DNA of 64,000 bases from Paracoccus sp. N5 (lineage in GTDB: Bacteria; Pseudomonadota; Alphaproteobacteria; Rhodobacterales; Rhodobacteraceae). Shown here one piece after another: positions 8,941 to 17,285 of this stretch. The stretch spans positions 1,496,001-1,560,000 of the forward strand of contig NZ_AQUO01000001.1 in NCBI RefSeq assembly GCF_000371965.1, written 5' to 3'. The notes under the pieces were generated by a model. The model did no database searches. It saw nothing but the letters and a program-made list of their open reading frames with translations, and was not told where the DNA came from. The stretch's first letter is position 1. Every line of letters starts with the position of its first letter. The position numbers were made by a program, and so were the translations under genes.

Positions 8941-9629
8941 TGGCGACGACGGCGACTCCGAAGCCCCGGAAAAGCCCGGTGGCCCCCAGGCGGCGCAGCA
9001 GGAAGGCGCCGCCGCCGCGCGTCTGGCGGCCGGTCCTGCTGACCGCGGCGCTGGTCTTTCTGCTGGACCAGGCGCTGAAATACCTGGTCGTGCATGTCAT
9101 GCAGCTGGACCGCATCCGCGAGATCGACCTGATCGACCCCTGGCTGAACCTGCGCATGGCCTGGAACCAGGGCATGAACTTCGGCCTGTTCGCCAGCGAC
9201 GTGGACGTGATGCGCTGGGTGCTGATCGCCATCGCGCTGGCGGTCTGCCTGTGGGTCGGGGTCTGGATCGGGCGGGCCAAGCCCTCGCGCTTTGCCCAGG
9301 TCTCGGCCGGGTTCCTGATCGGCGGGGCGCTGGGGAATGTCGTCGACCGGCTGATGTATGGCGCGGTGGCGGATTTCCTGAACATGTCGCTGCCGGGCTG
9401 GCAGAATCCCTACAGCTTCAACGTCGCCGACATCGCGATCTTTGCCGGCGCGCTGGGGCTGGTGCTGCTGCCGCCGCAGAAGAAGCCCGCGCCGAAGAAG
9501 CGCCGCGCGCCGCCGAAGCCGCGGACGCCGAAACCCGCGCCGGTCGAAAACCCCGCCCCGGCCGGCCCGGACGAGCCCGAGCTGGCGCTGGACGACAAGA
9601 CCCGTGACGGGGCCGGGAATTCACGCTAG
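8940..9629 (+). CDS. lspA: lipoprotein signal peptidase LspA with extended C-terminal tail
   Basis: Inner-membrane aspartyl protease that removes the signal peptide of diacylglyceryl-prolipoproteins. Seen: TM1 (VLLTAALVFLLDQALKYLVV), two middle hydrophobic segments, the catalytic pair D136 (GNVVDRLMYG) and D164 (SFNVADIAIF), and a final TM. At 229 residues it is longer than the usual 160-170: residues 1-30 are basic and Pro-rich, and about 50 residues after the last TM are a Pro/Lys/Ala-rich tail that looks disordered. Start ATG 8940 overlaps purH stop. The next gene encodes a lipoprotein that would be a substrate. Confidence 0.93.
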   Translation: MATTATPKPRKSPVAPRRRSRKAPPPRVWRPVLLTAALVFLLDQALKYLVVHVMQLDRIREIDLIDPWLNLRMAWNQGMNFGLFASDVDVMRWVLIAIALAVCLWVGVWIGRAKPSRFAQVSAGFLIGGALGNVVDRLMYGAVADFLNMSLPGWQNPYSFNVADIAIFAGALGLVLLPPQKKPAPKKRRAPPKPRTPKPAPVENPAPAGPDEPELALDDKTRDGAGNSR

Positions 9630-9661
9630 AACGGCGCCAGAAGAACATGAGGGACGCAAAG

Positions 9662-10234
9662 ATGCGGGCGATCGCGCTGATGATGACCATGCTGGGCCCC
9701 GTGCTGGGCCTTGCCGCCTGCAGCACCGATCCGCACCTGATGAACATCTCGTCCGGCCGCTCCAGCCCCGACGAATTCGCCATCCTGCCCACCAAGCCGC
9801 TGACCATGCCGGCCGACCTGTCGGCGCTGCCGGCACCGACGCCGGGCGGCGCGAACATCACCGACCCGACGCCGCAGGCCGATGCGGTGGCGGCGCTGGG
9901 CGGCAATCCGGGCCAGCTGGCCGCGCAGGGCGTGGGGGCCGCCGATGGCGCGCTGATCTCCTATGCCTCGCGGCTGGGCCGCGACGCCGGCATCCGTCAG
10001 GTCACGGCCGAAGAGGATGTCGCCTGGCGCAGCCGGCATTCGCGCCGCCTGCTCGAGGTGCTGGCGCGCACCAATGTCTATTACCGCGCCTATGAGCCGA
10101 TGACGCTGGACAGCTGGGCCGAGCTGGAACGCTGGCGCCCGACCGGGGTGCTCTTGCCCTCGGCGCCGCCCGCGGGCGTGGCCAAGGTCGAGGCGGTGCG
10201 CCCCGCCGACAACGCGCCGGTGCTGCGCGACTAG
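9662..10234 (+). CDS. DUF3035 lipoprotein (BamF-like)
   Basis: 190-residue lipoprotein. ATG 9662 has GAGGGA with 7 nt spacing; an earlier in-frame ATG (9647) overlaps that ribosome site and is less likely. The signal peptide ends in lipobox LGLAAC with the lipidated Cys at residue 20; the next residues (STDPH) do not suggest inner-membrane retention. The body is Pro/Ala-rich with a helical region (about residues 110-150: EEDVAWRSRHSRRLLEVLAR). The family (DUF3035) is named as a beta-barrel assembly machine subunit, BamF, in some alphaproteobacterial annotation; that role is an inference here. It lies between lspA and an M16 peptidase pair. Confidence 0.78.
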   Translation: MRAIALMMTMLGPVLGLAACSTDPHLMNISSGRSSPDEFAILPTKPLTMPADLSALPAPTPGGANITDPTPQADAVAALGGNPGQLAAQGVGAADGALISYASRLGRDAGIRQVTAEEDVAWRSRHSRRLLEVLARTNVYYRAYEPMTLDSWAELERWRPTGVLLPSAPPAGVAKVEAVRPADNAPVLRD

Positions 10235-10320
10235 ATCACGCTTAGATGACGGGGCCCGGGCTTGCGCGGCCGGGGCTTCGCGGGCAGGGTCTGGGCGCGA
10301 CCCGGAACCGGAGCCTGCCC

Positions 10321-11712
10321 ATGACGATCCTTGCCCGCCTGACCCCGCTGGCGCTGGTGCTGGCCGCCAGCCCCGCGCTGGCCGAAATGCCGAAAGGCAT
10401 CAGCCATTTCACCCTGGAAAACGGCCTCGAGGCCGTGGTGATCGAGGATCACCGCGCCCCGGTGGTGGTGCAGATGGTGTGGTACAAGATCGGCTCGGCC
10501 GACGAACAGCCGGGCAAGTCCGGCATCGCGCATTACCTGGAACACCTGATGTTCAAGGGCACCGACAAGCTGGGGCCGGGCGAGCTGTCGAAGACCGTGA
10601 CCGCGAACGGCGGCATGGACAATGCCTTTACCAGCTACGACTACACCACCTATTTCCAGCGCATCGCCGCCGACCGCCTGCCGCTGGTCATGGAGATGGA
10701 ATCCGACCGCATGGCGAACCTTCGCATTGGCGAGGACGACTGGCAGGCCGAGCGCCAGGTGGTGCTGGAGGAACGCTCGCAGCGCACCGACAGCGACCCG
10801 GGCGCGCAATTCTCGGAAGAACGCAGCGCGGTGCAGTTCTACAACCACCCCTATGGCCGGCCGGTGATCGGCTGGCGGCAGGAGATGGAGGGGCTGACCC
10901 GCGACGATGCCATCGCCTGGTATGATGCGCATTATGCCCCGAACGACGCGGTGCTGGTCATCGCCGGCGATGTGACGGCCGAGAAGGCCCGCGAACTGGC
11001 CCAGCAATATTACGGCCCCATCGCCGCCAAGCCCGATTCGACCAGGCTGCCGCGCCCGCAGGAGCCGGTGCAGCGCTCGCCCCGCCGGATGGAGCGGGTC
11101 GATGCCCGCGTCGCCCAGCCGGTGATGCTGCGCACGGTGATCGCGCCGCAGCGCAAGCACGAGGATCAGAAGACCGCCGCCGCGCTGACCGTGCTGGCGG
11201 AACTGCTGGCGGGGTCCAGCCAGACCTCGGTTCTGGCGCGCGAACTGGTGCTGACCGGCAAGGCGCTTTACGTCGATGCCTCCTATGACGGGTTCTCGGT
11301 CGATCCGACCACCTTCGGCCTGTCGATGGTGCCGGCGCCGGGGGTCGAGAATGCCGATGCCGAGGCGGCGCTGGACGCGGCGCTGAAGCGGTTCCTGACC
11401 GATGGCCCGGATGCGGCGCAGCTGGAACGGGTCAAGACCCGGATCCGCGCCGCCCGGGTCTATGCCCAGGATTCGGCGCATGGCCGCGCCTATGACTATG
11501 GCCAGGGGTTGGCGACCGGCTTGACGGTCGAGGACGTGAACGACTGGCCCGACGTGCTGGCCGCCGTCACGCCCGAGGACATCACCGCCGCCGCGAAACT
11601 GGTGCTGGAAAACCCCGCCACCGTGACCGGCTGGCTGCTGCCGCAGCCCGGCGCCGATGCCTCGGCCGCGCCCCAGCCCCTGCCCGCCGCCCAGACCGGA
11701 GACGTCGAATGA
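10321..11712 (+). CDS. M16 family zinc metallopeptidase, catalytic subunit
   Basis: Periplasmic pitrilysin-type peptidase, 463 residues. ATG 10321 starts a signal peptide (MTILARLTPLALVLAASP, cleaved after ALA). The inverted zinc motif HxxEH is present as H71-YL-E74-H75 (AHYLEHLMFKG), with the third ligand candidate at E150/E151 (VVLEERSQR) about 75 residues later, as expected. The stop overlaps the next gene by 4 bases (ATGA), so the catalytic and non-catalytic subunits are co-translated, like the PqqF/mitochondrial processing peptidase type heterodimers. Substrate unknown; secreted M16 pairs degrade small peptides. Confidence 0.92.
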   Translation: MTILARLTPLALVLAASPALAEMPKGISHFTLENGLEAVVIEDHRAPVVVQMVWYKIGSADEQPGKSGIAHYLEHLMFKGTDKLGPGELSKTVTANGGMDNAFTSYDYTTYFQRIAADRLPLVMEMESDRMANLRIGEDDWQAERQVVLEERSQRTDSDPGAQFSEERSAVQFYNHPYGRPVIGWRQEMEGLTRDDAIAWYDAHYAPNDAVLVIAGDVTAEKARELAQQYYGPIAAKPDSTRLPRPQEPVQRSPRRMERVDARVAQPVMLRTVIAPQRKHEDQKTAAALTVLAELLAGSSQTSVLARELVLTGKALYVDASYDGFSVDPTTFGLSMVPAPGVENADAEAALDAALKRFLTDGPDAAQLERVKTRIRAARVYAQDSAHGRAYDYGQGLATGLTVEDVNDWPDVLAAVTPEDITAAAKLVLENPATVTGWLLPQPGADASAAPQPLPAAQTGDVE

Positions 11713-13022
11713 TCCGCGCGCTTGTTACCTTCGTCTTCGTCGCGCTGGCCGGACTGCCCGCCAGCGCCATCGAGATCCAAGAGATCACCTCGCCCGGCGG
11801 CATCAAGGCCTGGCTGGTCGAGGATCACTCGATCCCCTTCACCGCGCTGTCGCTGATGTTCAAGGGCGGCGCCAGCCTCGACGCGCCCGGCAAGCGCGGG
11901 CAGATGAGCCTGATGACCGCGCTGCTGGAAGAGGGCGCGGGCGATAGGGATTCGGTCGCCTATGCCGAGGCGGTCGAGGGGCTGGGGGCGCAGAACCGCT
12001 TCGACGTCGGCGACGACGCGCTGACCGTCAATGCCCGGATGCTGACCGAGAACCGCGACCAGGCCGCCGATCTGCTGCGCGCCGCCCTGACCGAGCCGCG
12101 CTTCGACGCCGATGCGGTCGAGCGGGTGCGGGCGCAGCTGCAGGCGGTGATCCGGTCCGAGGCGACCGATCCGCAAAGCATCGCCACCAAGGAGCTGGCC
12201 CGGCTGGCCTGGGGCGAGCATCCCTATGCGACCTCGATCAACGGCACCGCCGAATCGGTGGCGGCGCTGACCCGCGACGACTTGGTCGCCGCCAAGGACC
12301 GGGTGCTGGCCCGCGACCGCGTGGTCGTGGCCGCCGCCGGCGACATCTCGGCCGAGGACCTGGGCAGGCTGATCGACAGGCTACTGGGCGGGTTGCCGGA
12401 AAAGGGCTCGGCGCCATTGCCGCAGCCGGCCACGCTGGCGCTGAAGGGCGGCGTGACGGTGATCGACTGGGACAGCCCGCAGACCGTGGTGAGCTTTGCC
12501 CAGGCAGGCCTGCCGATGTCGGACCCGGATTACTTCGCCGCCTATGTCGCCGACCATATCCTGGGCGGCGGCGGGTTTTCCTCGCGCCTGATGGACCAGA
12601 TCCGCGAGAAGCGCGGGCTGACCTATGGCGTCGGCACCGGCCTGGCCAACGGGCTTTACGGCGAAACCTGGCAGGGCGGCATGGCCAGCGCCAATGACAA
12701 GGTGGCCGAGGCGGTGGGCCTGATCCGCAGCGAATGGGACCGCTTCGCCGAGGGCGGCGTCACCGAGAAGGAACTGAACGACGCCAAGACCTACCTGACC
12801 GGCGAATACCCGCTGCGCTTCGACGGCAACGGCAAGATCGCCGGCATCCTGGCCGGGATGCAGTTGATCGGCCTGCCGGCGGATTACGTGAACACCCGCA
12901 ACGGCAAGATCGAGGCGGTGACGGCCGAGGACGTGCAGCGCGTCGCGCAGCGCCTGCTGCATTCCGACCAGATCCGCTTCGTGCTGGTCGGGCGGCCCGA
13001 GGGGGTCGCAGCCACCGACTGA
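11709..13022 (+). CDS. M16 family peptidase-like, non-catalytic subunit
   Basis: 437 residues with a signal peptide (MIRALVTFVFVALAGLPASA). At the place of the zinc motif it has GQMSLMTALLEEGAG, with no HxxEH, so it should be catalytically dead. It keeps the C-terminal R/Y substrate-binding motif REKRGLTYGV and GGGGFSSRL typical of M16B partners. Its ATG overlaps the stop of the catalytic subunit (ATGA). It most likely forms the heterodimer needed for activity. It is followed by a dispersed repeat copy and mutL. Confidence 0.92.
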   Translation: MIRALVTFVFVALAGLPASAIEIQEITSPGGIKAWLVEDHSIPFTALSLMFKGGASLDAPGKRGQMSLMTALLEEGAGDRDSVAYAEAVEGLGAQNRFDVGDDALTVNARMLTENRDQAADLLRAALTEPRFDADAVERVRAQLQAVIRSEATDPQSIATKELARLAWGEHPYATSINGTAESVAALTRDDLVAAKDRVLARDRVVVAAAGDISAEDLGRLIDRLLGGLPEKGSAPLPQPATLALKGGVTVIDWDSPQTVVSFAQAGLPMSDPDYFAAYVADHILGGGGFSSRLMDQIREKRGLTYGVGTGLANGLYGETWQGGMASANDKVAEAVGLIRSEWDRFAEGGVTEKELNDAKTYLTGEYPLRFDGNGKIAGILAGMQLIGLPADYVNTRNGKIEAVTAEDVQRVAQRLLHSDQIRFVLVGRPEGVAATD

Positions 13023-13035
13023 CGGTGCGGTGGCT

Positions 13036-13060
13036 GGGGTATTTGGACAACGAAGAAGGC
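13036..13060 (+). repeat. dispersed 3'-UTR element, copy 2
   Basis: GGGGTATTTGGACAACG followed by AAGAAGGC, starting 13 nt after the M16 subunit stop codon and reading in the same sense. Confidence 0.7.
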
Positions 13061-13140
13061 CAGAGCGGGATGCGCGGGCAGCTAGCGAATCTGTGACCGA
13101 AATGCTAGATCTGGTGGGTATGAACAGTCACGCAAACAAG

Positions 13141-14925
13141 ATGCGCCCGGTGATCCGGCAACTGGACGAGGCGGCCGCCAACCGCATCGCGGCGGGCGAG
13201 GTGGTCGAGCGCCCGGCCTCGGCGGTCAAGGAACTGGTCGAGAATGCGCTGGATGCCGGCGCGACCCGCATCGAGGTGGCCATCGCCAAGGGCGGCAAGG
13301 CGCTGATCCGGGTCCGCGACGACGGCTGCGGCATGACGGGCGACGACCTGCCGCTGGCGCTGGCCCGCCACGCCACCAGCAAGATCGACGGCAGCGACCT
13401 GCTGGACATCCGCAGCTTCGGCTTTCGCGGCGAGGCGCTGCCCAGCCTGGGCGCGGTCGGCCGTCTTGTGATCACAAGCCGCGCGCAGGGCTTCGAGGCG
13501 GCGCAGATCGCGGTCTCGGGCGGGCGCATCGGGCCGGTCAGGCCCGCCGCCGGCAATCGCGGCACCGTGGTCGAGTTGCGCGACCTGTTCTTCGCCACCC
13601 CGGCGCGGCTGAAATTCCTGCGCAGCGAGCGGGCCGAGACCCAGGCCGTGGCCGAGGTCATCCGCCGCCTGGCCATGGCCGAGCCCTTTGTCGGCTTCAC
13701 CCTGACCGACGAGGACGAGGGCAAGCTGCTGTTTCGCGCCGATGCCGAGCAGGGCGCGCTGTTCGGCGCCCTGCAGACCCGGCTGGCGCGGGTCATGGGG
13801 CGCGAGTTCATCGACAATGCCCTGCCCATCGACGCCGAGCGGGACGGCATCGGCCTGACCGGCTTTGCCGCGCTGCCGACCTATTCGCGCGGCGCGGCGG
13901 TGGCGCAGCACCTGTTCGTGAACGGCCGGCCGGTGCGCGACAAGCTGCTGACCGGGGCGCTGCGGGCGGGCTATATGGACGTGCTGCCTTCGGGCCGGCA
14001 TCCGGCGGCGGTGCTGTTTCTGACCTGCGAGCCGCATGCGGTCGATGTGAACGTGCATCCCGCCAAGGCCGAGGTGCGGTTCCGCGAACCCGGCATCGCC
14101 CGCGGGCTGGTGGTCAGCGCCCTGCGCCACGCGCTGGCCGGGGCCGGGCATCGCAGTTCCACCACCGTGGCCACGGCGGCGCTGGCGGCGGCGCGGCCGG
14201 AACCGGCGCCGCGCCAATATCAGGCGAGCTATGCCCCGGCGCGTCCTTCGGGGGCGGCGATCGCGGCGAGCCTGGCCTTCCAGGCGCCAGGCTTTGCCGA
14301 GGCTCCGACCGCCCGCGTCGAGCCCGAACCCGAGACACCGGCCGAGGAGGCGCCGCTGGGCGCCGCCCGGGCGCAGCTGCATGAGAACTGGATCATCGCC
14401 CAGACCGCCGGCGGCATCGTCATCGTCGACCAGCACGCCGCGCATGAGCGGCTGGTCTATGAACGCCTGAAGGCGCAGGCCGAGGCCAATGGCATCGCAT
14501 CCCAGGCGCTGCTGATCCCCGAGATCGTCGCGCTTTCCGATGCCGATGCGCAGCGCATCCTGTCCATCGCCGACGACCTGGCCCAGCTGGGGCTGGTGAT
14601 CGAGCCCTTTGGCGGCGGCGCCGTCGCGGTGCGCGAAGTGCCGGCGCTGATCCGGCGGCTGGATGCGGCGCGGCTGATCCGCGACATTCTGGACGATCTG
14701 GCCGACCAGGGTGCCTCGGACCGGCTGCGGGCGCGGGTCGATGCGGTGCTGAGTTCGATGGCCTGTCACGGCTCGGTGCGCTCGGGCCGGCGCATGTCCG
14801 GCGACGAGATGAACGCGCTGCTGCGCGAGATGGAGCGCACGCCGAAATCCGGCCAGTGCAACCACGGCCGCCCGACCTGGATCGAACTGAAGCTCTCGGA
14901 CATCGAGCGGCTCTTCGGGCGATGA
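13141..14925 (+). CDS. mutL: DNA mismatch repair protein MutL (endonuclease type)
   Basis: Mismatch-repair ATPase that couples MutS recognition to strand incision. GHKL ATPase motifs are intact: ELVENALDAGA (motif I), DDGCGM (motif II) and RHATSKI with GFRGEAL (motif III). The C-terminal domain has the metal-binding endonuclease motif DQHA-xx-E-xxxx-E, seen as DQHAAHERLVYE starting at D430, plus SGRRMS and QCNHGRPT near the end, so it nicks DNA itself; E. coli-type MutH is not needed. About 594 residues from ATG 13141; ATG 13120 in frame adds seven residues and is a possible alternative, with no decisive ribosome site for either. The stop overlaps the sulfotransferase start (ATGA). Confidence 0.95.
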   Translation: MRPVIRQLDEAAANRIAAGEVVERPASAVKELVENALDAGATRIEVAIAKGGKALIRVRDDGCGMTGDDLPLALARHATSKIDGSDLLDIRSFGFRGEALPSLGAVGRLVITSRAQGFEAAQIAVSGGRIGPVRPAAGNRGTVVELRDLFFATPARLKFLRSERAETQAVAEVIRRLAMAEPFVGFTLTDEDEGKLLFRADAEQGALFGALQTRLARVMGREFIDNALPIDAERDGIGLTGFAALPTYSRGAAVAQHLFVNGRPVRDKLLTGALRAGYMDVLPSGRHPAAVLFLTCEPHAVDVNVHPAKAEVRFREPGIARGLVVSALRHALAGAGHRSSTTVATAALAAARPEPAPRQYQASYAPARPSGAAIAASLAFQAPGFAEAPTARVEPEPETPAEEAPLGAARAQLHENWIIAQTAGGIVIVDQHAAHERLVYERLKAQAEANGIASQALLIPEIVALSDADAQRILSIADDLAQLGLVIEPFGGGAVAVREVPALIRRLDAARLIRDILDDLADQGASDRLRARVDAVLSSMACHGSVRSGRRMSGDEMNALLREMERTPKSGQCNHGRPTWIELKLSDIERLFGR

Positions 14926-15569
14926 TCGTCTCGCACCGGCATCGCTATGTCTTCGTGCATATTCCGAAAACCGGCGGCACCTCGCTGACCCTGGCGCTGG
15001 AGGCGCGGGTCGGGCGCGACGACATCATCCTGTCCGACACGCCCAAGGGCCGCAATCGCCGCAAGCGGGTCAAGGACGCGCCGGCGCGGGGGCGGCTGTG
15101 GAAGCATTCGACGCTGGCCGATATCGAGGGGCTGGTCGATCCGGCGATCTTTGCCGATTACCTGGTGCTGACCCTGGTGCGGAACCCCTGGGCGCGGGCG
15201 GTCAGCTATCACCGCTGGCTGCGCGGGCAGGGCTTCGACCACGCCTCGGTCCGGCTGGCCAAGGCGCTGGAATTCGGCGATTTCCTGCGCCACCCGCTGA
15301 CGCAGCGCCAGCTTGCGGTGCCGGCGCGGCATTACCTGACGGCCAGCACGGGCGCGGTCGCGGGTCTCTGCCTGCGGCTCGAGCATCTGGACGCCGACCT
15401 GCCGGCGCTGGAATCGCATCTGGGGTTCGGGCTGCGGCCTTTGCCGCATGAGAATCGCTCGGGTCACGGCGACTGGCGCGCGGCCTATGACGACGCGGGC
15501 GCCGCCCTGCTGGCGCGGCTCGCGGCCGAGGACATCGCCCGCTTCGGCTATCGCTTCGATCCCGATTGA
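14922..15569 (+). CDS. sulfotransferase family protein
   Basis: 215 residues. The N-terminal VFVHIPKTGGTSLTL is the 5'-phosphosulfate-binding loop of PAPS-dependent sulfotransferases (P-loop-like IPKTGGTS); a second signature, LVLTLVRNPWARAVSYHRW, is the 3'-phosphate-binding segment (RNPWARAVS). So it probably transfers sulfate from PAPS to an unknown acceptor, perhaps a glycan or lipid. No signal peptide or TM. The ATG overlaps the mutL stop by 4 bases, so it is translationally coupled, although a functional link with mismatch repair is not expected. A short gap leads to the DUF3775 gene. Confidence 0.85.
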   Translation: MIVSHRHRYVFVHIPKTGGTSLTLALEARVGRDDIILSDTPKGRNRRKRVKDAPARGRLWKHSTLADIEGLVDPAIFADYLVLTLVRNPWARAVSYHRWLRGQGFDHASVRLAKALEFGDFLRHPLTQRQLAVPARHYLTASTGAVAGLCLRLEHLDADLPALESHLGFGLRPLPHENRSGHGDWRAAYDDAGAALLARLAAEDIARFGYRFDPD

Positions 15570-15614
15570 CCCCGGCCGCGCATGGCGCGACAGTCGGGAA
15601 AGAGAGGTGCCGCC

Positions 15615-15986
15615 ATGCTGGAAATCAGTCCCGAAAAACTTGCCCATGTCATCATCCGCGCCCGCGAATACGACAGCGGCGTCAACCCCTGGGCGCATAG
15701 CGGCCAGCGCACGGGCCATGGCACCCAGACCGAACTGACCGAGTTCATCGCCAGCCTGAACGAGGACGAGCAGGCCAGCCTGGTCGCGGTGATGTGGATC
15801 GGTCGCGACACCTTCGGCCCCGAGGACCTGGAGGAGGCCATCGCCACCGCCAAGGCCGAGCGGCGCAGCCCGACCGAGGATTACCTGTTGGGCGAGCCGC
15901 AGCTGGCCGACTATCTGGAGGCCGGGATGGAGGCGCTGGGGATCTCGCCCGAAGCGGCCGAGGACGACCTGCAGCGCCCGGTCTAG
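15615..15986 (+). CDS. DUF3775 domain-containing protein
   Basis: 123 residues, acidic, with no signal peptide or membrane segment. It matches the DUF3775 pattern I know from alphaproteobacteria: an N-terminal KLAHVIIRAREYDSGVNPWA, a central QTELTEFIASLNEDEQASLV and VMWIGRDTF, and a C-terminal DYLLGEPQLADYLEAGMEAL. Function unknown. ATG 15615 has AGAGAGG about 7 nt upstream. It is the last gene of the plus-strand run and ends 5 bp from the convergent sugar dehydrogenase stop. Confidence 0.8.
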   Translation: MLEISPEKLAHVIIRAREYDSGVNPWAHSGQRTGHGTQTELTEFIASLNEDEQASLVAVMWIGRDTFGPEDLEEAIATAKAERRSPTEDYLLGEPQLADYLEAGMEALGISPEAAEDDLQRPV

Positions 15987-15991
15987 CCAGG

Positions 15992-17194
15992 CTAGCGGCC
16001 GCGCCGCGTCAGCCGCACCAGGCTGCCCGGATCGCCGTCGATCAGCACCAGCAGCGCACCATCCGGCGCCACCTCGATGTCGCGGACGCGGCCGATGCCC
16101 TCGGCCAGGCGCTGCTCGCCGGTCACGCGGCCGTTCTCGATCTTCAGCCGCACCACGGCCTCGGCGCGCAGGCCGCCGATCAGCGCGTCGCCCTGCCATT
16201 CCGGGAACATCGCGCCTTGGTAGAAGGTCATGCCGCTGGGCGCGATCACCGGATCCCAGTAATAGACCGGCTGCTCCATCCCCTCTTGCGCGGTCAGCCC
16301 GGCGCCGATGGGATTGCCGTCGTAGTTCTGGCCATAGCTGATGATCGGCCAGCCATAGTTGCGGCCGGGCTGCGGCTGGTTCAACTCGTCGCCGCCATTC
16401 GGGCCGTGCTCGACGGTCCAGAGCCGGCCCTGCGGATCCAGCGCCGCCGCCTGGATGTTGCGATGGCCGAAGGACCAGATCTGCGGCTGGCCGCCGCCCT
16501 TGGCAAAGGGATTGCCCGACAGCGCCGCGCCGGTCGCGGGGTCGATGCGCAGCACCTTGCCCAGGTGGTTGTTCTTGTCCTGCGCGACCGGCGTATCGGG
16601 CGGCAGGCCGCGCTCTCCGGTGGTCACGAACAGCGCGCCGTCGCGGTCGAAGACCAGGCGCGAGCCGAAATGCTGCTGCGAATCGATGCCGGGCTGGCCT
16701 TCGAAGATCACCTTCACGTCTTCCAGTGCCGTGCCGTCCCGGGACAAGCGGCCGGTGCCGACGGCGGTGCCGTTCTCGCCGCCCTGGCGCGGCTGCGAGA
16801 AGCTGAACCAGACCTGCCGGGTGCGGGCGAAATCCGCCCGAACCGCCACGTCCAGAAGGCCGCCCTGGCCGTCGTCGTCGACCGCCGGCAGGCCCTTCAG
16901 CGGCGCGGACAGCCTGCCCTCGCGGTAAAGCCGCATGGCGCCCGGCTTTTCGGTGATGAGCAGGCTGCCGTCGGGCAGCAGCGCCATGCCCCAGGGATCG
17001 TGCAGCCCCTCGACCAGCGGGGTCCGGGCCAGGCGCAGGGCCTGCGGCATGACCGGCGCCCGGGTCTGGCCCTGAAACGCCGGGGTCTGGCCCCTGGCGT
17101 TCGGCGGCGCATCGTTGAAATCGGCCCGCGCGGCCGGGGCGGCCAGCAGCAGGGCCAGCAGGGCAAGGGCCGCGGGGCGTCGTGATGGCGTCAT
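15992..17194 (-). CDS. PQQ-dependent sugar (aldose) dehydrogenase
   Basis: Periplasmic soluble quinoprotein of the aldose sugar dehydrogenase / glucose dehydrogenase-B family (YliI-like), 400 residues, predicted six-bladed propeller. ATG 17194 has AAGGA about 8 nt upstream and starts a signal peptide (MTPSRRPAALALLALLLAAP, cleavage after ARA). Family segments seen: GLHDPWGMALLPDGSLLITEK, the catalytic His region SQQHFGSRLVFDRDGALFVT, then TTGERG, the PQQ region SFGHRNIQAAALDP, and WTVEHGPNGGDELN with NYGWP. It would oxidise aldoses using PQQ; no pqq synthesis genes are in the window. It lies 91 bp downstream of LYS1 on the same strand. Confidence 0.92.
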   Translation of the reverse strand: MTPSRRPAALALLALLLAAPAARADFNDAPPNARGQTPAFQGQTRAPVMPQALRLARTPLVEGLHDPWGMALLPDGSLLITEKPGAMRLYREGRLSAPLKGLPAVDDDGQGGLLDVAVRADFARTRQVWFSFSQPRQGGENGTAVGTGRLSRDGTALEDVKVIFEGQPGIDSQQHFGSRLVFDRDGALFVTTGERGLPPDTPVAQDKNNHLGKVLRIDPATGAALSGNPFAKGGGQPQIWSFGHRNIQAAALDPQGRLWTVEHGPNGGDELNQPQPGRNYGWPIISYGQNYDGNPIGAGLTAQEGMEQPVYYWDPVIAPSGMTFYQGAMFPEWQGDALIGGLRAEAVVRLKIENGRVTGEQRLAEGIGRVRDIEVAPDGALLVLIDGDPGSLVRLTRRGR

Positions 17195-17285
17195 GTCGTC
17201 GTCCTTTCTGCTGCGGCGTGCGCGAGGCGGCGCGGATCTGCGACCCAACCCCCGGCGGCGCGGCTTGTTCCGACCCGGCGGGCCA

